Positions 45,061-54,693 of a stretch of 64,000 nt of DNA are shown piece after piece. This stretch comes from Porticoccaceae bacterium (GTDB lineage Bacteria > Pseudomonadota > Gammaproteobacteria > Pseudomonadales > Porticoccaceae). The stretch is from assembly GCA_023228865.1 (NCBI GenBank), contig JALOAH010000001.1, positions 1 through 64,000 of the forward strand, in the 5' to 3' direction. The notes below the pieces were generated by a model. That model ran no database searches and was not told where the DNA came from. It worked only from the letters and a program-made list of their open reading frames with translations. The stretch's first letter is position 1; each line of letters opens with the position of its first letter. The translations under genes and the position numbers were made by a program.

Positions 45061-48000
45061 GGCAAGAGCCTTTGTGATGCTATCGCGGATTGCCCATCCG
45101 TCTTGGAGCACGCCTCCCAGGCAAGGGCATCCAGCAGTGCCTGCAAGCGCTTCGATACAACGCCCCAAGCATGGGCTTGCAACCACTGCTGCTGGCGTTT
45201 ATGGACACGAGCTTTTTCGCTTTCGTCAAAATTGAGAATTCTGGCGATACCCTCGGCAATCATTGGCGGAATGACTTCCGGACAAAAGAAGGCGACATCA
45301 GCGATGTCATCAAAAATTCCCAAGGGGGTGCAGAGAATGGGTTTGCCTGTGGCAAGTCCCCAACGCACGGCGCCACTGGCTGATTCATTGGTGTGCTGAT
45401 AGGGGAAGACAATCATTTCCGCCAGCTCCAACCAGGCCAGGGATTGGCTGTCGTCAAGAAATTCGGTCACCATGGTGACGCGCTGCTCCAACTCCAGGTC
45501 TTTAACCAGTTGTTGGCAACGGGCGATTTCACGGGAGGAAGGCTCCGTTGGATATTGCGCATTGACCAGTAAAAGGTGAAGCTCCGGCCTGTTTTCAGCC
45601 AACAGGGAAAAGGCTTCGATAAGCTCAAAAATGCCCTTGTGGGGGAGCAGAAAACCGTAGCTGGCAATGACGCGCTTACCCCGCAGTATTGTTGCCACGG
45701 GGTTATCGACCATCCCCACGGGGGGCGCGAGGGCGACGCCGTGGGGAATCAGAGTACTGTTCTCCACAAGTCCCATATCCTTGAGGCGATTGAGATCGTT
45801 GCTGGTGTGGACAAGAATTCGCGTACAGCCCTTGAGGGAGGTGAATATGTCGCGCAGGGTTTTGAATTGATCCTGCCACCAGACATCGGCGCTGGAGTGC
45901 AGGGTCAAAATTGTCTGTATGCCCAGTTGCTGCAAACTGGTCAGCAGTTCTCCCAGAGCGTCAAGGCGATAGAGGGAAAAATTGAACTGAATCACCACCT
46001 GCTCTATGCCGAGAGCAACAATTTCCCGATACAGGTTTTTGAGGTCATCATCCTGACCGGATTGCCAGCAGCGGCGCACATTGGCGCCATCATCGTCAAG
46101 GCGCTCCACATTGGTGTTGGCCAGTATGTAAATATCATCCAGGCCTTCTCGAATAAGACACTGGCTGTAAGTGGCAATACCACAGCGGGCATTCCAGGTG
46201 GTCACCCAGCCCCGTCGTTGCTGCGGTGGGCGCGAAGGCAGCTGATCCTGCCAGCAGAGCGCCGCCCTGAGGTTTTTTGCCACCTGGCGCCAGCTGTATT
46301 GGGATTCGATCAGGGTTTTGGCGGCAGCGGTTTTGGCGCCGACCATATCCTGCCAGGCGCTTGGTTGGGAGGTTTGTGATTGCCAGGCGCTGTAGAAATC
46401 AGATAAATGTTCTGCCAGTCGGGTTTCGCTAGGCTCCACCCAAAGGGAACCGTCAAGCACCATATGGCTACGGGCAGGGGCAAAGGTGTAATCGACAAGC
46501 CAGGCGGTTTGGTCGCTGCAAAAATCCATCTGGCCGCCATAACCGGTGGTGACCACTGGCATTTGATGGAGCATGGCTTCCGCCAGGGGCAAACCAAAAC
46601 CCTCGCCGCGACTGGGCGCCACCAGCACATGGCAGCGCTGATAGAGCGCCCGCAGTGCGGCATCGGGCATATCCTGGTTGATGATCACCACGGCAGGAGG
46701 ATTTGGGTGCTGCTGTCGCCAGCGCGCCACCGTGCTTTCAATGCAGTGGTGAGGGTTGGCAAAGGTTTTTATCACCAGGGTGACATCCTCAGCGGCGGTA
46801 AACGCTCGACCATAGCTGGCCAGCAGCACATCCACCCCTTTGCGGGGAAAACAGGAAGAAATATGGAGAAAACGCAATCCCGAACCCAAATAGGGCAACT
46901 GGGATTGGTCTGGGGTAACACGGAGAATATGATCCGCCCCAATACCCACTGTCGCCACAGGCGCGGACACGCCGTTATCCACCAAAGTTTTGCTCACCCA
47001 GGACGACATGGTGGTCACCAAATGGCTGTGAAAGTTCATGTGGCGAACCGTGCTTTCCGGAAGGCGGGATTCTTCCCAGCCGTAGCAGCTGGCGATATGG
47101 GTAACGCCCTGCATCGCCGTGAGGCGCAGGGGATACATGAGCCGCAACAGGTTCTGCGCCTGGCGGCCACTGTGGCGCGGGGTTTGTTGATAGAGTTTCT
47201 GCAGCGACGGCTGGCTGGCGATAAAATCGCGATCGGGGTTATAGCTACCGCCGCCCTCGGCGGCAAAAAGCCCTACGGCAGCGCCCACTGCCGTATTTTC
47301 GCCACTCGCAGAACCGCTCACTTCTTCCGTCCCTGCAGCGGCCAGCGCCAGGGCAAGCTCGCGATTGACAATGGCGAGGCTGTAACTGCTGTCAAAGGGG
47401 CCCTCAATGGCGAAATCCAGTTGTTTTTCGCCGTTAGAGCAACCAGTCTCGCCACTTGCTGGCATTGAAGCCTGAATATCAAAGCCCAGACGGTGAAGAA
47501 AATCCCACAGTGCCGCCAGCAAGACCGTGGGCTGGAAACTGTCCAGATGCTTGAAGCCATTGATCACCATTTGCCGGCGCAGCCGGGGCTGGTTGACCAG
47601 GGTGGCAATGGTCGCCGCGCAAACCTTGGGGGAGTCCGAGGTCAGCACCATACCGGCAGCGCCAACGGTGGTGGCGATATTGCTTTTGGCCGCCTGAAAA
47701 GCGACGACCGGAACCCCATGAGCCATGGCCTCAACCAACGGCATACCAAAGCCTTCGTGGCGGCTGAGGCTTAAATACAGATCCGCCTGGGCAAAGTGCT
47801 GCGCCAGCTCTTCATCGGAAATTTTTCCCGTGAGGGTTACAGCGTCGCCGAGACCATAGCGGTCAATGGCATGGCGAATACTGCTTTCGTAATCCGGATT
47901 GCCACTGCCCACCAATACCAGGGTTGCCCTGATGGCAAACACTGAATGCAGGTAATGGAGGGTTTCCACCAGCCCCAGTTGATTTTTGTGGGGAACGAGG

Positions 48001-48548
48001 CGGCCGACAAACAGCAGCCTGAATTCGTCAGCCATGGCTCTGGCGGCGGCGCGGGGAATCTGGCGGCGAAGCTTGTCGAGATCCACCAACAAAGGTATGA
48101 CCTGGCAGCGCTCGGGCTCATAGCCGTGGGCGAGCAGCGCGCTCAGGTTTTCTGCGGAGTCGGCAATGGCGCCGTCGAGCCAGTGTTTCCAGCTGTCCAC
48201 CTGCTTCCAGCCGTGGCGCAGAGCCCCTTGAATGGGATCGTCGTCGGCAAAAAATTCCCCAGGGGTAATGTTGTGAAAAACCATTAACTTGCGCGCCTGC
48301 AAGCCCCTGAGCCAGTCTTCGTGGAGGTTGCTGATACCGTGATGTATCAGCAGCAGGCTGTCCGGGCTGTCTTGAAAGGCACTTTTGGGCTCAATCACAT
48401 CCGTCAGCTCAGGATGCACATCCGCAGAATAAATGGTCGATGCAATTCCCGCCTCATTGAGCAGGCGGCGGGTAAAGAGCATGCCATTGGTAATGCCATC
48501 GCCGGGACTGCAGCCGGTGGAAAACTGGTGTATGGCGCGAATTTGCAT
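45057..48548 (-). CDS. three-domain glycosyltransferase (tandem GT4 modules)
   Basis: A 1163-residue protein with three GT-B modules in tandem. Module 1 (about 1-375) has LFVGRLVPHKNQLG and LSRHEGFGMPLVEAMAHGVPVVAF. Module 2 (about 460-775) has VAPSRGEGFGLPLAEAMLHQMPVVTT. Module 3 (about 790-1130) has SYGFLLPHKGIFELIEAF but a weaker donor-site motif (VFPYQHTNESASGAVRWGLATGKPI). Linker regions 380-450 include a glycine/serine-rich stretch. Multi-domain glycosyltransferases of this kind (WbdA-, WbpX-type) build repeating D-mannan or D-rhamnan chains in ABC-exported O-antigens, each module making one linkage. ATG 48548 shares one base with the preceding stop. Confidence 0.88.
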   Translation of the reverse strand: MQIRAIHQFSTGCSPGDGITNGMLFTRRLLNEAGIASTIYSADVHPELTDVIEPKSAFQDSPDSLLLIHHGISNLHEDWLRGLQARKLMVFHNITPGEFFADDDPIQGALRHGWKQVDSWKHWLDGAIADSAENLSALLAHGYEPERCQVIPLLVDLDKLRRQIPRAAARAMADEFRLLFVGRLVPHKNQLGLVETLHYLHSVFAIRATLVLVGSGNPDYESSIRHAIDRYGLGDAVTLTGKISDEELAQHFAQADLYLSLSRHEGFGMPLVEAMAHGVPVVAFQAAKSNIATTVGAAGMVLTSDSPKVCAATIATLVNQPRLRRQMVINGFKHLDSFQPTVLLAALWDFLHRLGFDIQASMPASGETGCSNGEKQLDFAIEGPFDSSYSLAIVNRELALALAAAGTEEVSGSASGENTAVGAAVGLFAAEGGGSYNPDRDFIASQPSLQKLYQQTPRHSGRQAQNLLRLMYPLRLTAMQGVTHIASCYGWEESRLPESTVRHMNFHSHLVTTMSSWVSKTLVDNGVSAPVATVGIGADHILRVTPDQSQLPYLGSGLRFLHISSCFPRKGVDVLLASYGRAFTAAEDVTLVIKTFANPHHCIESTVARWRQQHPNPPAVVIINQDMPDAALRALYQRCHVLVAPSRGEGFGLPLAEAMLHQMPVVTTGYGGQMDFCSDQTAWLVDYTFAPARSHMVLDGSLWVEPSETRLAEHLSDFYSAWQSQTSQPSAWQDMVGAKTAAAKTLIESQYSWRQVAKNLRAALCWQDQLPSRPPQQRRGWVTTWNARCGIATYSQCLIREGLDDIYILANTNVERLDDDGANVRRCWQSGQDDDLKNLYREIVALGIEQVVIQFNFSLYRLDALGELLTSLQQLGIQTILTLHSSADVWWQDQFKTLRDIFTSLKGCTRILVHTSNDLNRLKDMGLVENSTLIPHGVALAPPVGMVDNPVATILRGKRVIASYGFLLPHKGIFELIEAFSLLAENRPELHLLLVNAQYPTEPSSREIARCQQLVKDLELEQRVTMVTEFLDDSQSLAWLELAEMIVFPYQHTNESASGAVRWGLATGKPILCTPLGIFDDIADVAFFCPEVIPPMIAEGIARILNFDESEKARVHKRQQQWLQAHAWGVVSKRLQALLDALAWEACSKTDGQSAIASQRLLP

Positions 48549-49654
48549 CAATCGACCCTGTGCTCAAGGGGTCTGGGGCTAGCAAAACCCAGCTGCTGGA
48601 GATAGCCCGCCAACTGCCGCAACAGGGTCTGGGGGTGAAAACGCTGAAGATTGCGTTTGGCGCCCGCCACCAGTGCGGCGCGCACAGCGGAATCGTTGAG
48701 CACAGTGGCTGTTGCCGCCGCCAGGTGCATCGGATTGGCCTGCTCAATCAGCAGGCCGGATTCCCCCAGGGTGCCGGGTATGTTTGAGGCTGCCACAGCC
48801 ACCACCGGCAGCTGGAAATAAGCGGCTTCCACCAGAGGCATGCAGAAGCCCTCATGCTCGCTGGCGCACCAAAACGCCGCGGCGTGCTGGTAAAGCCAGC
48901 GCAGTTCTGGGTCTGGACATTTGCCCGGCAGCAAGACCTGGCTATTGAGGCCAAGTTCGTTGATACGATATTCAAGGGCAGCGCGATAATGGTCATTGGT
49001 TGTGCCTCCCACCAGCACCAACAAAGGCGGCTCGGCGAGTTGTCCCTGTTTTTTCAGGTGCCACAAGGCTTCGATCAACAGGTGCTGGCGCTTGTTATCC
49101 ACCAGGCGGCCAACAGAGAGCAAAAAAGGATTATTGCCATTAAGCCAATTCGGCGCCCGCTCCTCGCCACCGAGAAGATCGAGATCAACCAGCAGGGGCA
49201 GGGTTGCTATGTCTCTGTAGCCACAGGCATCAAGCTCTGCACTGTTGAGCTTCGACATGCCGATGGCGCCGCGATAAAGCCCCGGCCATGCCGCCAGCTG
49301 TTCCCTGCCCTTTTGGGCATAAATGTAGTTATGGCTCTGGGGCGGAAAATAATGGTGCGGCGTAATATTGTGGTAGACAAGCACCTTGGCGCAGGCCAGG
49401 CGATTGATTTTCTGGGCGTAATCGTGACCCATGGAATGGTGCACCAGCAGCAGATCGCAGTCGTCTCCAGACAACTCCGCCACCGGGCGCACCGGGGTTT
49501 CCAGCTTGTCGTAGGTGTGCAGGCTGTAGATTTCCGATTCAAAACCCAGCTGGCGCAGGAGCTTGCGGGTAAAGATAACGCCGTTGCTAACGCCGTCTCC
49601 CGCCGACATGGTCAACGAGAACTGGTGGATTCTGGGAACTGGTGCCATGGTCAT
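48548..49654 (-). CDS. family 4-type glycosyltransferase
   Basis: A 368-residue GT-B glycosyltransferase. The N-terminus shares RIHQFSxxxSxGDGVSNGxxFTR with the first module of the gene downstream, so the two are related by duplication. The donor half has FLLSVGRLVDNKRQHL and WCASEHEGFCMPLVEAAYFQLPVVAV. ATG 49654 overlaps the stop of the DUF4214 gene by ATGA. Likely acts early in D-rhamnan chain assembly or as an adaptor transferase; linkage unknown. Confidence 0.86.
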   Translation of the reverse strand: MTMAPVPRIHQFSLTMSAGDGVSNGVIFTRKLLRQLGFESEIYSLHTYDKLETPVRPVAELSGDDCDLLLVHHSMGHDYAQKINRLACAKVLVYHNITPHHYFPPQSHNYIYAQKGREQLAAWPGLYRGAIGMSKLNSAELDACGYRDIATLPLLVDLDLLGGEERAPNWLNGNNPFLLSVGRLVDNKRQHLLIEALWHLKKQGQLAEPPLLVLVGGTTNDHYRAALEYRINELGLNSQVLLPGKCPDPELRWLYQHAAAFWCASEHEGFCMPLVEAAYFQLPVVAVAASNIPGTLGESGLLIEQANPMHLAAATATVLNDSAVRAALVAGAKRNLQRFHPQTLLRQLAGYLQQLGFASPRPLEHRVD

Positions 49655-50340
49655 TGATCGCCGGACTCTTGTTGCTCTAGCGGTTGCTGTGGAGCAGGCT
49701 GGCAACCCTGGTGGGATAGCTGGGCTTCCAACTGGTCGATTTTTTTCACCAGTGTGGCCACATTGATTTCCATGCGACTCTGTAATTCCTGATGCTGGTG
49801 CCTGAGGCGGAATGCCAGTTGCCTGGCGTCATCAAGCTCCCGTTGCAGTTCGGCAAACTGGCGCCGATTTTCCAGCCCCATGGCCAGCAGAGTGCGCTTC
49901 AATCTGCCAAGCCCCGCCAGCGCCAGCAGGTTTTCCATCAGCACACCAACCACTGGCAATCGGGTAAGGGCATAGATGAACCACTGCTTGCGCAGGCCAA
50001 AAGGGGCATTGTATTTGCTGCCCTCTGCGGAATAGCGCAAAGCGGCGGCAAGATGGCTTTTGGGGACACCGCTGCGCAGACGCTGGATATAGACCTCGCA
50101 TTCGCCCTGGCTGGGACTGCGCCCGAGAAAAAGGCGGAACCCCTGGTCGACGAAATATTCGTCATCGAGTTGATAGAGGGCATGCAGTGATTCGACAAGG
50201 GCGCCCTCAAGGGTGCCGTCGGGGTCAAAGGGTGGCGGCTGCGTATTTTCCCGCTCCTGATAGCGATCCAGTTGGGCGCTTATCTGAGCTTCGAGGTCAT
50301 CGAAGTCCAGATCGGGGTTGTTGCGAACGAGTAAAGACAA
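49651..50340 (-). CDS. DUF4214-type protein with coiled-coil tail
   Basis: A 229-residue soluble protein between wzt and the glycosyltransferases. Residues about 42-105 contain a DUF4214-like domain (ALYQLDDEYFVDQGFRLFLG, RSPSQGECEVYIQRLRSG). A hydrophobic stretch (about 120-145) is followed by a long coiled coil (about 150-215). DUF4214 is otherwise found in secreted surface proteins, including the RTX protein here. A coiled coil in an O-antigen operon recalls the molecular-ruler region of chain terminators such as WbdD, but no kinase or methyltransferase domain is present. Start TTG 50340 is supported by GGGAGG four bases upstream. Tight linkage suggests a role in chain length control or surface attachment. 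Confidence 0.72.
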   Translation of the reverse strand: MSLLVRNNPDLDFDDLEAQISAQLDRYQERENTQPPPFDPDGTLEGALVESLHALYQLDDEYFVDQGFRLFLGRSPSQGECEVYIQRLRSGVPKSHLAAALRYSAEGSKYNAPFGLRKQWFIYALTRLPVVGVLMENLLALAGLGRLKRTLLAMGLENRRQFAELQRELDDARQLAFRLRHQHQELQSRMEINVATLVKKIDQLEAQLSHQGCQPAPQQPLEQQESGDQ

Positions 50341-50349
50341 GTGGCCTCC

Positions 50350-51531
50350 CTAAATCAGTGAAATTGATGGCCGCAGGTTACAGACACCGATGAAGTGGGT
50401 GTCGCGGTTACCGCTGACTTCAAACTGGCTGGCATTGTCCCACCAATGGTAGCAATTGCGGGTATGTTCGGGGCCGTCGTGAAGGGCAATGCTGATGGTG
50501 TATTTTCCCGGCGCCAGAATCATGGCCATGCGATAGTTGACACAAATGGTTGCGCCCGCCGCCATGGTCAGGGGAAAATCCATAAAATAGCTGTTGGTGC
50601 CAAAAATATCCTGACCAAACCGGTCGCGAATGGTAAGACCCACCGTCAGCTCGGCAATATCCACTTCGGCCTTGACGGTAATGGCCAGTGACATCTCTTC
50701 GCCGCCGGAAAGCACGTCGCAGCGGGAATCGACACCTTCGACGCGAACATCGACAATGCTGGCCTGAAAATTGCCGTAGCCCCGCTCAATCACTGCGGAA
50801 GAGCCAAACTCGTCATCGCCACCAAGGAGTTGGTAATAGGTGTTGGCGGCAAATTCCGGTTCGCCATCCACCAGCACCCGGCCATCGCTGAGCACAATCA
50901 CCCGGTCGCAAAGCATCTTGACCGCATTGAGGTCGTGGGAGACAAAAATAATGGAGCCACCATTGGCGCGAAAATCGCGAATGCGGCGCATACATTTTTG
51001 TTGAAAATGACCGTCGCCCACAGACAGCGCCTCATCGACGAGGAAAATATCGGGATCGGCATGAATGGCAATGGCAAAGGCGAGGCGCATCACCATCCCT
51101 GAGGAATAGGTGCGCAGCGGCTCGTGAATAAAACGGCCAAGTTCGGCGAATTCGATAATATCATCTCGCCGCCTGGTGAGCTCTTCTTCCGTCATGCCCA
51201 GCAGCAACCCGTTGGTGCGAATATTGGCGATGCCGCTCATGGCAAAGTCAAAGCCGGTGCCCAGCTCCAGCAGTCCGGTGACGCGGCCACTGGTTTCGAC
51301 GCTGCCGCCATCAGGAAGCACAACGCCGTTGAGAATTTTCAGCAAGGTCGATTTGCCAGCGCCATTGCGGCCAATAATACCCAGGGTTTCGCCATCCGCC
51401 ACCTCAAAGGAAACATCCTCCAGCGCCTGATAGCGGGAGTGAAACCCTCGGCGCAGGACAATTTCCTTGAGGCGATCCGCTGGCCGATGGTAGAGCTTGA
51501 AGGATTTTTGCAGGCCGCTGACTTTTATCAC
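50350..51531 (-). CDS. wzt: O-antigen ABC exporter ATPase with carbohydrate-binding C-terminus
   Basis: A 393-residue ATPase of ABC-dependent O-polysaccharide export. N-terminal ATPase (about 1-240): Walker A GRNGAGKST, signature YSSGMVMRLAFA, Walker B DIFLVDEAL, H-loop SHDLN. The C-terminal ~150 residues form a beta-sandwich (Wzt-C type) that, in known cases, recognises the non-reducing end of the finished chain. Start GTG 51531 is chosen because the fold begins at VIKVSGLQKSF; the upstream frame reads through unrelated sequence. A palindromic repeat separates it from wzm. Confidence 0.92.
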   Translation of the reverse strand: MIKVSGLQKSFKLYHRPADRLKEIVLRRGFHSRYQALEDVSFEVADGETLGIIGRNGAGKSTLLKILNGVVLPDGGSVETSGRVTGLLELGTGFDFAMSGIANIRTNGLLLGMTEEELTRRRDDIIEFAELGRFIHEPLRTYSSGMVMRLAFAIAIHADPDIFLVDEALSVGDGHFQQKCMRRIRDFRANGGSIIFVSHDLNAVKMLCDRVIVLSDGRVLVDGEPEFAANTYYQLLGGDDEFGSSAVIERGYGNFQASIVDVRVEGVDSRCDVLSGGEEMSLAITVKAEVDIAELTVGLTIRDRFGQDIFGTNSYFMDFPLTMAAGATICVNYRMAMILAPGKYTISIALHDGPEHTRNCYHWWDNASQFEVSGNRDTHFIGVCNLRPSISLI

Positions 51532-51640
51532 AGGGGCTGCTCCTGCCCAACCGGGCGCAGATCGCGGCAGATGGCGGCAACCCTCAGGGGTGCTGACATC
51601 TGGGGCTGGCATGATAGCAATCTGGGAAAATTCTGATGAA

Positions 51641-51718
51641 TTCTGTTTTCGTCACTGCCGCGCAGGCGGAGACCCTGAAAAATCGATGGATTATAGATTC
51701 CCGCCTGCGCGGGAATGG
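51641..51718. repeat. REP-like palindromic element (family A) between wzm and wzt
   Basis: The sequence from CGTCACTGCCGCGCAGGCGG to CCCGCCTGCGCGGGAATGG matches the element at 35460-35545, flanked on both sides by the same TTCTG/TTAATCAG-like context. It is inserted in the 204 bp gap of an operon otherwise built with ATGA overlaps, showing that the repeat family spread after operon assembly. Confidence 0.85.
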
Positions 51719-51735
51719 TATTAATCAGAGTTTCT

Positions 51736-52515
51736 CTAGAGAAAATCACGGATATCCCGCTCCAGTTTTTTACCGACAAAAAGCCCCATCAACAGCAAAA
51801 ACAGCGCGAGCAGCCCTATCGCCAGCAGAGGTAACAACGCCGGTGTTTTGCCAAGTAGCAGACTGTCGCGCAGAGCACTGGTGGTGTGGTAAATGGGGTT
51901 GAGAATAAAAAACGGCAACCAGCGTTGCGGCAGAATACTGATGACATAGACAATGGGTGTCAGCCAAAACCACAGCTGCATCACCACGCCAACCATTTCC
52001 TTGATATCCCGCAGAAAGACGCTGAACACCGCACAGATCAGCCCGAGACTGTAGGCAAGTAGCTGTTGAACGACAAAAATCAACGGCAACCAGACCCAGT
52101 GCCAGCTCCAGTTAAAGTCGATCAGCCACAGGAATATCACAAAAAAGCCCATGGAGATGGCGTAGACAATGGTTTCGCTGATCAGCACATAGAGGGGCAG
52201 CGCGAACAGGGACAGGCGCACCTTGCCGATCAGCCCCGCCTTTTCGTGGAAAACCTGGGTGATGCGAATCACCGTGTTGCTGAAACAGTTCCAGGCCAAC
52301 AGCCCGGTTACCAGGTAGGCGCTGTAGCTGTAGGCGCCCAGGGATTCCATGCCCAGCGCCTGCAGGCGCATGCCCATAATCTGGGAAAAAACCAGGGTAA
52401 AAATAAGAATATTCACCAGGGGCAACAACAGCGTCCAGAGGGCGCCCAGCGCGGAGTTGGCGTGGCGGTCGACCAGATCCTGGCGGACAAAATGGAGCAA
52501 TAGATGCAGATTCAT
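51736..52515 (-). CDS. wzm: O-antigen ABC exporter permease
   Basis: A 259-residue inner-membrane permease with about six transmembrane helices (starting near 32, 66, 111, 143, 176 and 228). The family features include TLLLPLVNILIFTLVFSQ and SVFLRDIKEMVGVVMQLWFWLTPIVY, which are typical of Wzm/KpsM-type ABC-2 permeases. It works with the Wzt protein to move lipid-linked O-polysaccharide across the inner membrane. Start ATG 52515 overlaps the rmd stop (ATGA). Length is normal for the family (255-270). Confidence 0.92.
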   Translation of the reverse strand: MNLHLLLHFVRQDLVDRHANSALGALWTLLLPLVNILIFTLVFSQIMGMRLQALGMESLGAYSYSAYLVTGLLAWNCFSNTVIRITQVFHEKAGLIGKVRLSLFALPLYVLISETIVYAISMGFFVIFLWLIDFNWSWHWVWLPLIFVVQQLLAYSLGLICAVFSVFLRDIKEMVGVVMQLWFWLTPIVYVISILPQRWLPFFILNPIYHTTSALRDSLLLGKTPALLPLLAIGLLALFLLLMGLFVGKKLERDIRDFL

Positions 52516-53501
52516 CCCCTGACCTCCATGCCCACTCGGGCGCGCCAGTCAGTCAACAATTCCGCCACCAGGTCAGCGCTGGTCTTTTGCGGCTGCCACC
52601 CTAGGGTCTGGCGCAGGGCGCTGCTATCGCCGCACACCCTGGGAATATCCACAGGCCGCAAGCGCGCCGGATCCTGGCGCACCTCAATGGTGGCCGTGCT
52701 GGCGGCGAGCAACAGGTCGAGCATGTGGGCAATAGTCACTGTCTGCCCAGAGGCAATATTAAAGGCGGTGCCTGAATCAATATCAGCGGCACGACAGGCG
52801 ATAGTCATATAGGCAGAGATAACGTCGTCGATATGTAAAAAATCCCGCTCGGCACTGAGGTCGCCCACAGCGATCACCGACTCCTGAAGCCCGGCCTCTA
52901 TGCGGGCAATCTGCGCGGCAAACGCAGGCAGAACAAAACCTTCGCCCTGCCCTGAGCCACTGTGATTAAAGGGTCTGGCGCGAATAATTTTCAACGAAGT
53001 CGTGGCGGAATATTGAAATGCGGCCAGATCTGCCGCCGCCTTGCTGGCGGCATAGGGATTTAGGGGCAGCAAAGCGCTGGTTTCATTTACCGGCGCCCCC
53101 CCCTGAAAGCTTCTGCCGTAGATGTCAGAGGACGCAACATTGATGAAAACCGCTCCCGGCACAGCGCTGACGGCGGCATCGAGGAGGTTCAAGGTTCCTT
53201 GAAGATTCACCGTCCAGGTAAGCTCTGGCTGTTCAAAACTGGTGGGCACATGGGACTGGGCGGCAAGATGAAAGATGATGTCCGGCTCGATCCTGGCGAC
53301 CAGTTCTCTGGTAGCGCGGGGATCGGTAATATCGAGTTGATGCCAGCGGCAAAACGCCTGTGAACCCTGCAGTTGCTGTGGCGTCAGTGTGGTGGCGTGA
53401 CACTGGACATCAGCCATGCGCCGCAAGCGCTCAAGCATATGCCCACCAACAAAGCCACCGCCGCCTGTTACCAGTACCGTTGCCCCCTGTAGACTCAGCA
53501 T
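52512..53501 (-). CDS. rmd: GDP-6-deoxy-D-mannose reductase
   Basis: A 329-residue short-chain dehydrogenase that reduces GDP-4-keto-6-deoxy-D-mannose (made by Gmd) to GDP-D-rhamnose. The NADPH site is VLVTGGGGFVGG (about 8-19). The catalytic region shows NVASSDIYG and the active-site Y-x3-K as NPYAASKAAAD (about 150-160). The substrate segment RPFNHSGSGQGEGFVLPAF matches Rmd proteins. The open frame extends 23 codons further upstream into the gmd end and is not used; ATG 53501 lies 19 bases from the gmd stop. Together with gmd this defines a D-rhamnose pathway, as in the Pseudomonas aeruginosa common antigen locus. Confidence 0.9.
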   Translation of the reverse strand: MLSLQGATVLVTGGGGFVGGHMLERLRRMADVQCHATTLTPQQLQGSQAFCRWHQLDITDPRATRELVARIEPDIIFHLAAQSHVPTSFEQPELTWTVNLQGTLNLLDAAVSAVPGAVFINVASSDIYGRSFQGGAPVNETSALLPLNPYAASKAAADLAAFQYSATTSLKIIRARPFNHSGSGQGEGFVLPAFAAQIARIEAGLQESVIAVGDLSAERDFLHIDDVISAYMTIACRAADIDSGTAFNIASGQTVTIAHMLDLLLAASTATIEVRQDPARLRPVDIPRVCGDSSALRQTLGWQPQKTSADLVAELLTDWRARVGMEVRG

Positions 53502-53520
53502 AGTCACTACCCCCAGGGGT

Positions 53521-54531
<1,011 letters not shown>

Positions 54532-54588
54532 TTAGGGGTCTGTTAACAGGCCCTAAGTAAAAAGGCAGTGGTTTTTGTGAGGGGGCGA

Positions 54589-54597
54589 ATGTTAGCA
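54589..54597 (-). promoter_or_regulatory. extended -10 promoter motif of the gmd operon
   Basis: Minus-strand TGCTAACAT followed by TCGCCCCC. The same string precedes the RTX gene (35054-35046). No good -35 hexamer is present at 17-19 bp, which fits an extended -10 promoter or one requiring an activator. The predicted start is near 54582 and the leader about 70 nt. Confidence 0.4.
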
Positions 54598-54693
54598 CAA
54601 CCTAGACAGGAAATACCTCAGCAAGAGAGTTTTGCTGGCGCGGGCAGTGATGAAGTTCTCAACTTGGCCGCTGTCTATACCCACAAGCAGCTA

